Source of the DNA: Manihot esculenta
Lineage: Eukaryota > Streptophyta > Magnoliopsida > Malpighiales > Euphorbiaceae
Assembly (NCBI RefSeq): GCF_001659605.2
Contig: NC_035177.2
Location: 3,348,611-3,412,610, forward strand
Direction: 5' to 3'
DNA: 64,000 nucleotides
Shown here: positions 19,583-32,394 of the stretch, one piece after another
Numbering within the stretch: position 1 is the stretch's first letter
Layout: each line of letters begins with the position of its first letter
Notes under the pieces: model-generated
Seen by the model: only the letters and a program-made list of their open reading frames with translations
Database searches by the model: none
Told to the model about the DNA's origin: nothing
Position numbers and translations under genes: made by a program

Positions 19583-22140
19583 AACACCGGGTGAATCCTA
19601 TCCATAGAAGCAGTAAATCCAGCTTGTACGACACATTTTCGATCCTCTACAAGATCTCAAAGGGTCCAATGTACCGTGGAGCTAGTTTACCCTTCTTTCC
19701 AAAATGAACCACTCCTTTCATTGGAGACACCTTCAGCAATACCATATCACCCTCCTGAAACTCTAGCTGCTTCCTGCGAACATCTGCATAGCTTTTCTGC
19801 CTGCTCTGAGCAGTTCTAATTCTCTCTCTAATAAGGGGCACCACTCTGCTGGTGATTTCCACTAACTCTGGCCCTGCAAGAGCCGCTTCTCCTACTTCTT
19901 CCCAGCAAACAGGTGATCTGCACTTCCTCCCATACAAAGCTTCATAAGGAGCCATTCCTATGCTAGCATGATGGCTGTTATTGTAGGCAAACTCCACCAA
20001 AGGTAGATGCTGCCTCCAAGAACCGCCAAAGTCTAACACACACATTCTGAACATATCCTCTATGGTCTGGTCCTCTCTGACTGTCCATCAGTCTGAGGAT
20101 GAAAAGCAGCGCTGAACTCCAACCTTGTGCCCATTGCACTCTGCAGACTCCTCCAAAACCTAGAGGTGAACTGAGGTCCTCTATCTGAAATGATAGACAC
20201 TGGGACTCCATGCAACCTTATTATCTCTTCCACATAGACCTGTGCTAACTTATCCACAGAGTAGTTACTCCTAACAGGGATGAAATGAGCTGATTTCATC
20301 AGTCTGTCTACAATCACCCATATGGAGTCTAGTCTGTTGGATACTGCCGGGAAGCCCACTACAAAATTCATAGTTATGTTCTCCCATTTCCATTCTGGAA
20401 TCGGCAGTGGGTTAAGCATTCCAGCCGGCTTCTGATGTTCCAGTTTCACCTGCTGGCAAACTTCACAGGCGGACACAAACTGTGCCACTTCTTTCTTCAT
20501 CGCTGGCCACCAATACACCTTTTTCAGATCTTGATACATCTTGGTGGCTCCTGGGTGAACACTGTACCTTGCATTATGAGCTTCTCTCATAATGTCTTCC
20601 TTCAGACTTTTGTCCTCTGGTACACATAGTCGACTCCCATAGCGGAGGATCCCTTGGTTGTCAAATCTGAACTCGACACTGTTGCCTGACTGAACAGTCT
20701 TGGCAAGTTTCACTAACTCAGGGTCCTCATGTTGTTTCTGAGCCACCTGCTCCAGAAACACTGGTGTCACTCTCATCTGTGCTATCAACACACCTGTACC
20801 AGACAACTCTAGCTGTAGCCCTTCGTCGATGAGCTTATAAAACTCCATCACCACTGGTCTTCGCTCTGCTGCTATATGGGACAAACTGCCAAGTGATTTC
20901 CGGCTTATGGCGTCTGCCACAACATTCGCCTTACCCGGATGGTACTAGATCTTACAATCATAGTCACTGAGTAGTTCTACCCACCTTCTCTGCCTCAAAT
21001 TCAGCTCTCTCTGACTCAAGATGTAATGTAAACTCTTGTGATCTGTGAAGATCTCGTATTTAACCCCATAAAGGTAATGCCTCCACATCTTGAGTGCAAA
21101 AATAACTGCTGCCATTTCTAGGTCATGGGTGGGGTAATTTAACTCGTGCTTCTTCAGCTGTCTAGAAGCATAAGCAATCACCCTGTCATTCTGCATCAGA
21201 ACACAACCCAATCCCACTCTGGACGCATCATAGAACACTGTGAAGTCCTCATTACTGATAGGCAGAGCTAACACCGGTGCTGATGTTAATCTTCTCTTTA
21301 AATCTTCAAAGCTCTCTTCACACTGGTCTGACCATACGAACTTCTGGTTCTTCTGGGTCAGTTTGGTCATAAGAGCAGCTATCTTTGAGAAGTTCTGAAT
21401 GAACCTCCTGTAGTAACCTGCCAAACCCAGAAAGCTTTTAATCTCTGTCACTGAGGTGGGTCTAGGCCAGTTAGCTACAGCTTCTATCTTCTTGGGGTCT
21501 ACCTCAATACCTTCGGCTGATACAACATGCCCCAAGAAGGAAATGCTCCTCAACCAAAACTCACTCTTAGAGAACTTGGCATATAAACCATGCTCTCTCA
21601 GAGTATGCAGAACTGTCCTTAGATGCTGGGCATGCTCCTCTGCATCTCTGGAGTACACTAAGATATCATCGATAAAGACAATCACAAAGTGATCCAGATA
21701 CTCGCTGAAAACTTTGTTCATGAGATCCATGAATGCTGCAGGGGCGTTAGTCAACCCGAACGGCATTACTAAGAACTCATAATGCCCATATCTGTTCCTG
21801 AAAGCTGTCTTTGGCACATCTGCTTCTCTGACTCTCAACTGATGATACCCGGACCTCAGATCTATTTTAGAGAAACAACCTAATCCAGCTAGCTGGTCGA
21901 ATAGATCATCGATCCTAGGCAGGGGATACTTATTCTTGGTAGTGACCTTATTCAACTGTCGATAGTCGATACAAAGTCTGAAGAATCCATCCTTCTTTCT
22001 GACAAAAAGCACTGGAGCACCCCAAGGCGAGGTACTAGGGCGAATGAAACCCTTATCTACTAAGTCCTACAGCTGCTCTTTCAACTCTTTTAACTCTGCT
22101 GGCGCCATCCTATAGGGAGGAATAGAGATAGGTCTGGTAC
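19583..22140 (-). pseudogene. Y pol: RT, RNase H, integrase (interrupted)
   Basis: Read on the minus strand from X toward W. It runs from [16 protein letters not shown] through an in-frame TAG at about 22067, RT with [21 protein letters not shown] and the catalytic FIDDILVYS, RNase H ([16 protein letters not shown]), a TAG replacing CAG near 20948, [11 protein letters not shown], the integrase HHCC finger ([14 protein letters not shown]) and the integrase core ([26 protein letters not shown]). A frameshift follows at about 20060, then [14 protein letters not shown]...RYIGPFEIL and a stop. It ends at HPV where W inserted. The chromodomain is at 5898-6146. Three or more lesions make it dead, yet the sequence stays close to K. 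Confidence 0.92.
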
Positions 22141-23921
22141 TGACAGGAGCGGTTGTCGAAGCTGGCCAAAAATAACCTTCTTGGTTACCTACAATTTACA
22201 ACTGCAGATAGTGGTGAAAGATCGTATCCACAGAGAATTGATTACCTATTTATTTATCTCAATCAAGACCAATAAAACCAATTGAAAACACAATAGAAAG
22301 CAAGTAATCGCAAACAGAACAAAAGTAAAGTGCAAGGAAAGTAAAAAGGGGGGTTTTGAGATGATTTGACTAACAACTAATAAAAGCAATTAAAGCAGTA
22401 AGTAATCTTAAATAAGAGAGAAATCAATATGAGAAAAGTCTAGTTGAAGATATGGATCCACTTTGGTTGTTTGGGTTGATCATTGAAACATGGTTATCTT
22501 GATTGATTCAATAGGTTGGTTATGGGGGTGGAAGACGCTTCTCACCACCATGTCTTTCCTTATGAACAAACTGATTAGGGAACGTCCTCTAACCAATTAC
22601 TAATCAACAAATTGCCAAGGAATGTCCTTGGGCCAAAGGCATCAAAACAATTGCCAATTGCATGAAGAACAAGAAAGATCCAAACCCTAGCTACTCAAAC
22701 GCATGAGATGTTGCTAGATCATACAATTTCTTGGGTTTTTACACCAAGTGTTCTATGGACAGAATATTTCCAGCAATTACGGACTAACAAATATCCTAAT
22801 CCAACAATCAATTAACTTTGCAATCAAGAATCAAGTGGGCAATTTGATCAAAACAACAAAGCAATCTTAGAATTAAGCATCAATTGCATGAATATTGAAT
22901 AAAATCAAAGACAAAAGTTTCTGTTCAGATCTTACAACCCTTTAAACAACCTTAGTTTCAACCAAACTTCAACTAGAAAGAAGGGTTTCAGCCACTCATG
23001 GCTGAACCAAAACAGAAAATAAAAGAAAAGAAAGCAAGAAGAAGAAGAACTAAGGTGGAGGAGCCTTGGGGGGGCCTTGCCGATTTTGGAGAATGAAAAG
23101 CTGCCTTTCTTGTCTTCTTGAAGCCTTTAAATAAGTCTTGAGAGGCTGCCTAGGGTTTCATGGAAGTCCAGGAGACTTTTAGAGGCTGTCCAAAGTGTCC
23201 TTAGTATTGCATGTGCCTTGTTTGTGTATAGGTGAAGGCAAAAACGAGTCACATGTGATGGAAGGCAAGTGGGGGCACTTTGGTCTTTTCACTTACTGCC
23301 CAAGGTCTTCAAGATGTTGCCCAAAGAGTTAAGAGGCTGCCTATGCACTAATAAGGAAGGTGGAGCCTCCTTTTGAATTTTGAATGTGCATGGCGCTAAG
23401 TAGGAAACATGTGATCTTCAAGATTTGGCTTCCTTAATAAGCTTGATCTTTGAAATCCAATATTTGAATGTGAATCTTGAAGATTTGGATCTCAAAATAC
23501 TTCCCTTGTTTGGCTCCTCAAATATGGCAACTTGGGATATGGCTTCTTGAATAAGGAAAGTGTGCATTGGAGTGCATTTTCGGCTGCCTAAAGTGAGTTT
23601 CGGAGGCTGGACTTTCGGCTCTAGACACAAGGTTTGGCGGCCGAAGGTGCCGCCGAAGGTGGTCGACTTTCGTCTCTGGAGTCCTCTTTCGGCCGCCGAA
23701 GGTTGCCGCCAAAGGTGACTGATTTTTGGCTTCCGAAAGTTGCCTCCGAAGGTTGCTTCTCTAGTTTTGGCTTCTTTTGGCATTTTTAAGAGTATTTTCT
23801 CCAAATTGTTTCTTCACACCTAATACTTGAAAAACATGATTAAACCCACAAAATTAGGTAGAATAGGTGCAAATAAACATCAATAAGATCATGAAAATAT
23901 GGACTAAAATATGCTCTATCA
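22141..23921 (-). repeat. X 3' LTR
   Basis: Minus-strand sense TGATAGAGC...CCTGTCA. It holds a TTCGG palindrome cluster at about 23578-23755, a TTTAAATA promoter-like box at 23127, the GCCATGAGTGGCTGAAACC hairpin and the CCAAGGA-TTCCTTGG hairpin (22615-22631). Confidence 0.94.
23578..23755. repeat. TTCGG palindrome cluster in X 3' LTR
   Basis: Units such as TTTGGCGGCCGAAGGTGCCG, TTTCGGCCGCCGAAGG and spacers like CTTTCGTCTCTGGAGTCC match those in family-1 LTRs, although the LTRs are otherwise unrelated. The 5' LTR copy is at 30510-30690. Confidence 0.85.
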
Positions 23922-24968
23922 AATACCCCCACACTTAAGCTTTTGCTTGTCCTCAAGCAAACAAACATAGTCAAATAAGTTTTCTTTGCTCTAGATCCTT
24001 ATTTCCACTTAAGCTCATACTCTAGACACTTATTTTGAAGCATTGTAGTGAAGACTATATGCATGAAGATTACTTACCTCTTTTCCTTGTTTCCCTTTGC
24101 TTACCATGGCTAGGATTTGTTTTCCTCAAGAGAGACATGCACATTAATTTGTTAAGACTTTTTTTTCTAGCTTTTGGATTGACTTGCCCTTACCTTGAAG
24201 TACTTTATTCAGGCTTTTGCACTTTAGATCTTGCTTGGAAAGGTCACCAACCTATTTTTGATTTGAAGGTTTATATTTTTCAGTTGGTCACCTATCCAAG
24301 TGGCTACTAGCCTTGTTCATAGTCTTTTGACCATTGGAACAATTTTCAATTTGTGCTTTTGAGGTCTTTGCCTTTGCTGAATTTTTTTTCTCTCAATGAT
24401 TTGGGCAAATCAACACCAATTGCTAAAGCAAGTCATGTTAAGTTCATTCACACAATTTCAATTTATTCTCAATCGATAGAGGGTCATCAATATATTTTTC
24501 ACCATGGCAAACTCAAAGATTCAATTCAAAAGGCAATTCTCAAACATAAATATAACTCACTGCAGTTGATTCAACATAAGTTTAAAGAGTTATCACATCA
24601 ATGGGGTCATGGCTAGAAAGACTCATCTAACATAGTTCATTAGTTTGAGTAGAGCAAAACAAAAAGAAGAAGAAGGTTGTGGTTGTGTGTGTTTTATTGA
24701 AAGCATAAACAAATTAAAATTCAACTATGGCTAATTAACTTAAGACTGAAAGGAAAAAGAAAAAAATTTTGCAATCTGAAAGCATGAAAAATCGTAGAAG
24801 AAGAGAAGAGAAGAAGAAGAAAGGAGGAAGAAGAATAGAGATATGCACCCTCACACTTAAATTATGCATTGTCCTCAATGTAAAAGAAAGAAAAAGAGAA
24901 GAGAAGAGAGAAGAGAACAAAAGAAACTGAGTACTTCCCTGGGGTGTGGTGTGCTTGGCATGATCACT
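23922..24968 (-). other. X 3' non-coding region with two polypurine-like boxes
   Basis: No gene is seen. The terminal polypurine tract is 23922-23960 (minus strand TTGAGGACAAGC...GTGTGGGGGTATT). A second, similar box is at 24842-24880 (CATTGAGGACAATGCATAAT then TTAAGTGTGAGGGTGCAT). The stretch between is shared with M (59300-60147), including GAGTTTGCCATGGTGAAAAA. Purine-rich simple sequence fills 24750-24930. Confidence 0.75.
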
Positions 24969-27900
24969 TTAAGCAGAAGGATGTTGTAGTGGAATTTCTT
25001 CCACCACTTGTACTGCGAGCCCTTCAAAGTATGGTTTAAGACGATGTCCATTCACCTTGAAGATTTTTCCAGTTTCTATGCTTCGGATGTCTACAGCTCC
25101 ATGTGGGTATGCATGTTCTACAATGAATGGTCCAATCCACCTAGACCGCAGCTTTCCTGGGAACAGTTTCAGACGAGAGTCAAAGAGTAAGACTTTATCA
25201 CCAACCTCGAATTGTTTTCTTGAAAGATGATTGTCATGGGAGGCTTTGGTCTTTGTTTTGTAGTTCCAAGAGTTCTCATATGCATCTCGTCTTATTTCCT
25301 CAAGCTCTTGCAGTTGCAGCTTGCGATGGTGTCCGGCTTCTTTGAGGTCCATGTTGCAATTCTTTACAGCCCAATATGCCTTGTGTTCAAGCTCAACTGG
25401 AAGGTGACAAGCTTTCCCATAGACAAGTCTATAAGGAGACATACCTATGGGGGTCTTGTAGGCTGTTCTGTAGGCCCATAAGGCATCCTCTAATCTTAAG
25501 CTCCAATCCTTTCGGTTGGGAGAAACTGTCTTTTCAAGGATGGCTTTGATTTCTCTGTTGGACACTTCAGCTTGTCCATTTGTCTGAAGGTGGTAGGCTG
25601 TGGATGTTCTGTGGATGACATTGTGTTTTCTGAGAAGGCTTTCCACTACCCTATTGCAAAAATGGGTCCCTCTATCACTGATGATTTCTTTTGGTACTCC
25701 ATGTCTGGTAAAGATGTTGGTCTTCACAAAGTCTACCACTGCCTTGGCATCATCAGTCTTAGTTGCTCTAGCCTCACTTGGATACATAATCCATTGCAAG
25801 GATGATATAAGTGTATCCAAAGGATGGTGGGAATGGCCCCATAAAGTCTATGCCCCAAACATCAAATACCTCACAGACCATGATGGGGTTCTGTGGCATT
25901 TGATTTCTTTTGCTCAGATTTCCAGTCTGTTGACACCTGGCACATGTCCTGCAAAATAGAAAAGCATCTCGAAACATGGTGGGCCAAAATAGGCCACTTT
26001 CAAGTATCTTGTGAGCAGTTTTCCTTGGACCAAAGTATCCTCCACAACTATATGAATGACAAAAAGTAAGTACAGAGGCTATTTCTTGATCAGGAATGCA
26101 TCTCCTTATCATTTGGTCAGCACAATGTTTCCACAAATATGGCTCATCCCAAACATAGTATTTGGCATCCTTTTTTATTTTATCTTTAGTGTGCTTTGGC
26201 ATGTCAGAAGGTAAGTTACCTGTGGCCAAGTAGTTTACCATATCGGCGTACCATGGCTCATCAGACTGAGCAAGGAAGATTTGTTCAAGGAGGTCTTCCT
26301 TGGTTTCTTCAGTTTCAGGAAGGCATTGTTCTGAGCTTGTCTGCAAAGAAGGTGGGGTGAAAGAGCTTGCTTGTGATGGAGCCTGCTGGGAGAGGTTCAG
26401 CAGCCGAAAAGGTTCTGAGTTCGGCGGCCGAATTCCTTCAGTTTGCGGAATGAGCTGTGGCGATGGATTCGGCTTCCGTAAGTCAGTGGGGTTCGGCGGC
26501 CGAAGAATGTCTTCTTTCTGCACAGTGTTTTCCTGAAGTGGTGTGACAGAAGGTGGTGTCTGAAGGTCAGTGGAGTTCGGCGGCCGAAAGTGGGCTATGT
26601 TCGGCGGCCGAAGATCTTCTGTCTGCTTGATCTCAACTTGCTGAATGCTGTAGATTGTTTCTTTTAGTTTCAGGTTTTCAATCCTGCAAAGATCATCATC
26701 TAAAACAGAATCTTGATTTTCATTAAACACATCTTGGCTCAAATAATCAATAATATCAAGACCATAAACAGGGGACATATCATGTGGATATTTCATGGCA
26801 TCATAGACATTGTACTTAATGACTTCCCCTTCAAATTCCATGGTAAGAGTACCATCGTGCACATCAATTTTAGTTCTAGCAGTACTCAAGAAAGGACGTC
26901 CAAGAAGAATGTCAGAACTAGTATTGCAACTATCTTCCTTAGTATCAATCACATAAAAATCAGCCGGGAAGACAAGTTCATCTACTTGGACTAAGACATC
27001 TTCAAGAACACCTATGGGGTATACCACAGATCTATCAGCCAATTGTATCACAACTCTTGTTTCTTTAAGTGCACATGCATTGAGAGATTTATAGATGGAG
27101 AGAGGCATGACATTAATAGATGCACCAAGATCACACATGGCTTTCTTGATACCAACATTCCCAATTTTGCAAGAGATAGCAAACATACCTTTGTCCTTGC
27201 ATTTGGTAGGGAGTTCTCTTTTAATAGCAGCAGTAACTACCTCACCTACACTTACTTTTTCTCTTTCAGCAAGCTTCCTTCTATTAGTGCAAAGCTCCTT
27301 CAGAAATTTGGCATACCTAGGAATCTGCTTGACAGCGTCTAGCATTGGTATGTTGATCTCCACTTTTCTGAAAGTCTCAAGAATCTCCTTTTCCTCTTTT
27401 TCTTTTTGTGTTCTTTCAAATCTTTTTGGAAAAGGAGGTGGGATGTGAAAGCTTACCTTTGGAGAGGCTTCAGGTGGCCTTGGTTCTTCCTCTTTTTCTT
27501 GCTCATGATTAGTATCTTGAAGCTCTTTGCCACTCCTCAAAGTGATAGCATTGACATTCTGTCTAGGGTTGGTTTCAGTTTGAGAAGGGAGTTTACCTTG
27601 GGTTTGCAGTTGGCCTATAGAGGTGGCCATTTGGCTTAGGTCTTGTCGCACCCCTTGCATAGATGTGGTCATTTGGCCTAGGTCTTGCCGCACGCCTTGC
27701 ATGGTGTTCACCATTGTTTCCTTCATTGTTTGCATGATCTTCTCAAGGTTCTGATTTGGATTTGAAGGTGCTGGTTGGGCTTGATTTCTTTGGTAACTTT
27801 GGTAATTCTAATCATTGTTGCTCTTTCCATAGCTAAAATTGGGGTGATCTTTCCAACCTGGATTGTATGTATTGGAGTATGGATCATATCTAGGTTGGTT

Positions 27901-29016
27901 GTTGTACCTCCCAATTGCATTGGCTTGTTGATTGTCTTCTTGGAGGGTAGGACATTGATCCATGGGGTGTCCTACATATAAGCAGATCCCACATGGCCTA
28001 GGAGGCTAGGGTGCTTGAATCTGTTGTACCACTTCTATAGCAACATTTCTCATAACAGATGTTAGATTAGACATAGTGGGAAAACTTACCTCGTTGGCCC
28101 TTTGCAGTTGCTTTTCTTCTCCATATTGCCTAGATGAGGCTGCAAGAGTAGATATCAACTCTTTTATCTCCCTTGGTGACTTGTCTAGGATAGATCCTCC
28201 ACAAGCTACATTTATGAGTTTCCTTTCTGATGGGATCAACCCTCCATAGAAGAACTGTATGAGGGCTTTGTCTGACATATCATTTTGTGGACAACCTGTA
28301 CATAGTCTTTCAAACCTTTCCCAATAATCATATAGGTCCTCAGTTGGTCTTTGCCTTATGCTAGTGATTTCTCTTATTATGCCAATTGATTTAGATGGTG
28401 GGAAGTATTTGTCCAAAAAGGCTTGGACCATATCATCCCAAGAAGTTATAGATCCAGGTGGCAAATAAAATAACCAATCTTTAGCATGGTCATCTAATGA
28501 AAAAGGGAAAGCTCTTAGTTTAACATGATCTTCAGAGATCCTTTGAGGTCTCATGGATGAGCAAATAATTTTAAATTCTTTTAAGTGCTTATGTGGATTT
28601 TCATTCTCTCTACCTCTAAACTTAGGAAGAATATTTATCAAACCTGTTTTGAGTTCAAAGGGAACTGTAAGAGGTGGATAGGTGATGCAAAGTGGAGCAT
28701 AATCGCCTATAAGAGTTGCTAACTCCCTCATGGTTCTTTCCCTTTGTGCTTGTGGCCTATTCGCTGGATTTTCTTGAATTATCTGGCCTTGGACAGCATG
28801 TCCATTATGGGCAGCAGCTGGTGCTTGAGGTTCTGCCATTGGTACAAGATTTGGTTGCTGGAGTGAAGCAAGTTCGGCGGCCGAAAGTTGATGGGGTTCG
28901 GCGGCCGAATGTTGGGCAGAAGGTTATGCGATTGAGGTTTGCTTCCCAAGCCTTTTGAGAGTGCGTTCAATTTCTGGATCAAAGGGCAGAGTGTCCCTAT
29001 GTTCAGACCTGGTCAT
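24969..29016 (-). pseudogene. X gag-protease-integrase, RT missing
   Basis: One frame from MTRSEHRDTLPFDPEIERTL (start at 29016), broken by TAA (28924-28926), TAG (28006-28008) and TAG (27808-27810). The capsid block is at about 28700-28100 (LPKFRGRENENPHKHLKEF, WLFYLPPGSITSWDDMVQAF). Next come the CCHC knuckle CGICLYVGHPMDQC, a T-L-R-SGKEL linker and protease (CDLGASINVMPLSIYKSL, DILLGRPFLSTA). A spacer rich in RPPN peptides follows, and then, with no RT, the tail of RNase H (EPWYADMVNYLATG) and integrase: finger CRTCARCQ, core [18 protein letters not shown] and [13 protein letters not shown] small deletion near 25785 shifts frame inside VSKWVEARATK. Both integrase aspartates and the glutamate are present. 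Confidence 0.9.
26390..26640 (-). repeat. TTCGGCGGCCGAA copies inside the X reading frame
   Basis: Five to six copies, whole or altered, occur in the protease-integrase spacer (about 26398, 26420, 26487, 26577, 26600) and two more in gag at about 28872 and 28897. In the frame used they encode RPPN, or SAAE in gag. Confidence 0.88.
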
Positions 29017-29048
29017 GAAAGAAAAACAAACAAACAAGTGAAATCAAT

Positions 29049-29066
29049 TCCCCGGCAACGGCGCCA
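29049..29066 (-). promoter_or_regulatory. X primer binding site (tRNA-Asp)
   Basis: Minus-strand TGGCGCCGTTGCCGGGGA, complementary to the 3' end of plant tRNA-Asp, five bases after the LTR end. Confidence 0.9.
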
Positions 29067-29071
29067 ATTTT

Positions 29072-30853
29072 TGACAGGAGCGGTTGTCGAAGCCGGCCAA
29101 AAATAACCTTCTTGGTTACCTACAATTTACAACTGCAGATAGTGGTGAAGGATCGTATCCACAAAGAATTGATTACCTATTTATTTATCTCAATCAAGAC
29201 CAATAAAACCAATTGAAAACACAATAGAAAGCAAGTAATCGCAAACAGAACAAAAGTAAAGTGCAAGGAAAGTAAAAAGGGGGGTTTTGAGATGATTTGA
29301 CTAACAACTAATAAAAGCAATTAAAGCAGTAAGTAATCTTAAATAAGAGAGAAATCAATATGAGAAAAGTCTAGTTGAAGATATGGATCCACTTTGGTTG
29401 TTTGGGTTGATCATTGAAACATGGTTATATTGATTGATTCAATAGGTTGGTTATGGGGGTGGAAGACGCTTCTCACCACCATGTCTTTCCTTATGAACAA
29501 ACTGATTAGGGAACGTCCTCTAACCAATTACTAATCAACAGATTGCCAAGGAACGTCCTTGGGCCAAAGGCATCAAAACAATTGCCAATTGCATGAAGAA
29601 CAAGAAAGATCCAAACCCTAGCTACTCAAACGCATGAGATGTTGCTAGATCATACAATTTCTTGGGTTTTTACACCAAGTGTTCTATGGATAGAATATTT
29701 CCAGCAATTACGGACTAACAAATATCCTAATCCAACAATCAATTAACTTTGCAATCAAGAATCAAGTGGCCAATTTGATCAAAACAACAAAGCAATCTTA
29801 GAATTAAGCATCAATTGCATGAATATTGAATAAAATCAAAGACAAAAGTTTCTGTTCAGATCTCACAACCCTTTAAACAACCTTAGTTTCAACCAAACTT
29901 CAACTAGAAAGAAGGGTTTCAGCCACTCATGGCTGAACCAAAACAGAAAATAAAAGAAAAGAAAGCAAGAAGAAGAAGAACTAAGGTGGAGGAGCCTTGG
30001 GGGGGGCCTTGCCGATTTTGGAGAATGAAAAGCTGCCTTTCTTGTCTTCTTGAAGCCTTTAAATAAGTCTTGAGAGGCTGCCTAGGGTTTCATGGAAGTC
30101 CAGGAGACTTTTAGAGGCTGTCCAAAGTGTCCTTGGTGTTGCATGTGCCTTGTTTGTGCATAGGTGAAGGCAAAAACGAGTCACATGTGATGGAAGGCAA
30201 GTGGGGGCACTTTGGTCTTTTCACTTGCTGCCCAAGGTCTTCAAGATGTTGCCCAAAGAGTTAAGAGGCTGCCCATGCACTAATAAGGAAGGTGGAGCCT
30301 CCTTTTGAATTTTGAATGTGCATGGCACTAAGTAGGAAACATGTGATCTTCAAGATTTGGCTTCCTTAATAAGCTTGATCTTTGAAATCCAATATTTGAA
30401 TGTGAATCTTGAAGATTTGGATCTCAAAATACTTCCCTTGTTTGGCTCCTCAAATATGGCAACTTGGGATATGGCTTCTTGAATAAGGAAAGTGTGCATT
30501 GGAGTGCATTTTCGGCTGCCTAAAGTGAGTTTCGGAGGCTGGACTTTCGGCTCTGGACACAAGGTTTGGCGGTCGAAGGTGCCGCCGAAGGTGGTCGACT
30601 TTCATCTCTGGAGTCCTCTTTCGGCCACCGAAGGTTGCCGCCGAAGGTGACTGATTTTTGGCTTCCGAAAGTTGCCTCCGAAGGTTACTTCTCTAGTTTT
30701 GGCTTCTTTTGGCATTTTTAAGAGTATTTTCTCCAAATTGTTTCTTCACACCTAATACTTGCAAAACATGATTAAACCCACAAAATTAGGTAGAATAGGT
30801 GCAAATAAACATCAATAAGATCATGAAAATATGGACTAAAATATGCTCTATCA
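29072..30853 (-). repeat. X 5' LTR
   Basis: Same layout as the 3' LTR (22141-23921), 1782 bp. Differences include C/T at the GCCGGCC site, A/G in CACARAGAATTG and C/T in GGAYAGAATATT. Confidence 0.94.
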
Positions 30854-32394
30854 GGTACTAGGCAGCAATTCTATTGCAAACTCTATCTCCCTATCAGGTG
30901 GTAGTCCTGGAAGCTTGTCTAGGAAGATGTCAAGAAACTCTCGAACTACTGAAACTGAGGCTGGTTCCCTAACCTGTCTATCTAGCTCTCTCACATGAGC
31001 TAAAAACCCCTGACAACCCCTCCTAAGCAAACGACGAGCCTGAAGGACTGAGATCAAACCTCTAGGTGTCCCCCTCCTGTCTCCGCTGAAGACACACTCT
31101 GACCCATCCTGATCTCTGAGACTAACGACTTTGTCTCTGTAGTCCAAGGTCGCTCCATATGTAGATAGCCAATCCATCCCTAGAATGACATCAAAATCCG
31201 TCAAATCTAGAACCACTAGGTCAGCTGGAAGGCATCTACCCTCTATGAACACTGGACTGAAGCGACAGACTGACACTGCCACTGATGGGTCACATTTAGG
31301 TCCACTGACCCAGAGAGGACACTCTAACTCAGAGATCATCAGACCCAATCTCTCCACGGCTCTCGAAGCAATAAAAGAGTGAGAAGCACCAGGGTCCATC
31401 AGAGCATACACATCAGAACACCCAATTAAGAGGTTACCTGACACCACTGTGTTCAACGTGTTTGCCTCCTCTTGAGTCACAGTGAAGATCCGTGCTGGAG
31501 CTACCGGACTGTCACCTCGGGAACCTACCGCTGAAGAAGAGGCTGACCCTCTTCCTCTGCCTCTACCACTGCTCTGAGGCATGGCTGGAACTGCTGGCTG
31601 TGCCACACTGCCTGATCTCATCTGCTGGGATGGTGCCATAAAGGTCAACTGAGGATATTCCCGAGCAAAATGTCCCTCCTGTCCACACTTAAAGCAGGCT
31701 GTAGATCCCATACGACAAACTCCTTTGTGCGGCCTTCCACATTTCATGCACACTGTACTGCCTGTGCCAGAGCTTGAGCCACTACCCATTCCCAAACTAG
31801 ACTTAATCTTATTCCAGAACTTGCCCTTCCTTGCTTTAAATTTTTCTCCTTTCTTACTGCTGCCAGACGCTGCTGCACTAGGGGTCTTAGAACCCGAAGA
31901 CTATGCCATTTGCCGTTTAATTGTCCCCTGAATGATGGCACTTGCCTCCATCTTCCTGGCAGCATCCACTATAGAGTGGAAACTCTCTTTCTCTGCTGGA
32001 AGAATCAAGGAGGAATACCTGGTGCTTGCCTTCTTCTGGTCCGTGTCATAAGCCTGACCCACATACTGTAACAGATCCAGGAACTTATCTGTGTATTCAT
32101 CTACACTCATCTCTTCAGTCTGTCTCAGCTGTTCAAACTCTATGACTTTTATCTCCCTGGAACTGTCTGGAAAAGTCCACCCTGCAAACTCATTGGCGAA
32201 CTCTTCCCATGTCATGCTGTCCAACCTGGGGTTCACATAATTCTTGTACCACTTTTGAGCTTTCTTGCATCTCAGTGTGAACCCTGCCGGCTCAATGACT
32301 CTGCTGTCATCAGCTCCTAACTCGTCGGTTATCATCTTAACCAACCTGAGGTACTCAAAAGGGTCGTCTCCCGTGTTGTACTTGGGAGCATCCA
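30854..32394 (-). pseudogene. Y gag C-terminus, zinc knuckle and protease (fragment)
   Basis: Minus-strand order: DAPKYNTGDDPFEYL capsid start at the Z border, DSMTWEEFANEFAGWTFPDS, an in-frame stop after TIKRQMA (about 31901), a basic linker, the knuckles CMKCGRPHKGVC and CFKCGQEGHFAREYP (the last ligand C changed to Y), then protease with [21 protein letters not shown] and [16 protein letters not shown], and the pre-RT linker REFLDIFLDKLPGLPPDREIEF, ending at X. The other parts are 34242-34832 (N-terminus), 19583-22140 and 5898-6146. Confidence 0.9.

Larger units (their letters stand above)
22141..30853 (-). mobile_element. X: family-2 (Athila/Tat-like) element inserted in Y
   Basis: Both ends are flanked by GGTAC (22136-22140 and 30854-30858), which cuts Y's pol in mid-codon and proves insertion. 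The 5' LTR is 29072-30853 and the 3' LTR 22141-23921 (1782 and 1781 bp), with a tRNA-Asp primer site at 29049-29066 and a polypurine tract at 23922-23960. The LTRs differ at no fewer than eight sites that I noted, so X is older than W and K. The coding part has gag, protease and integrase but no RT or RNase H. Confidence 0.94.
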
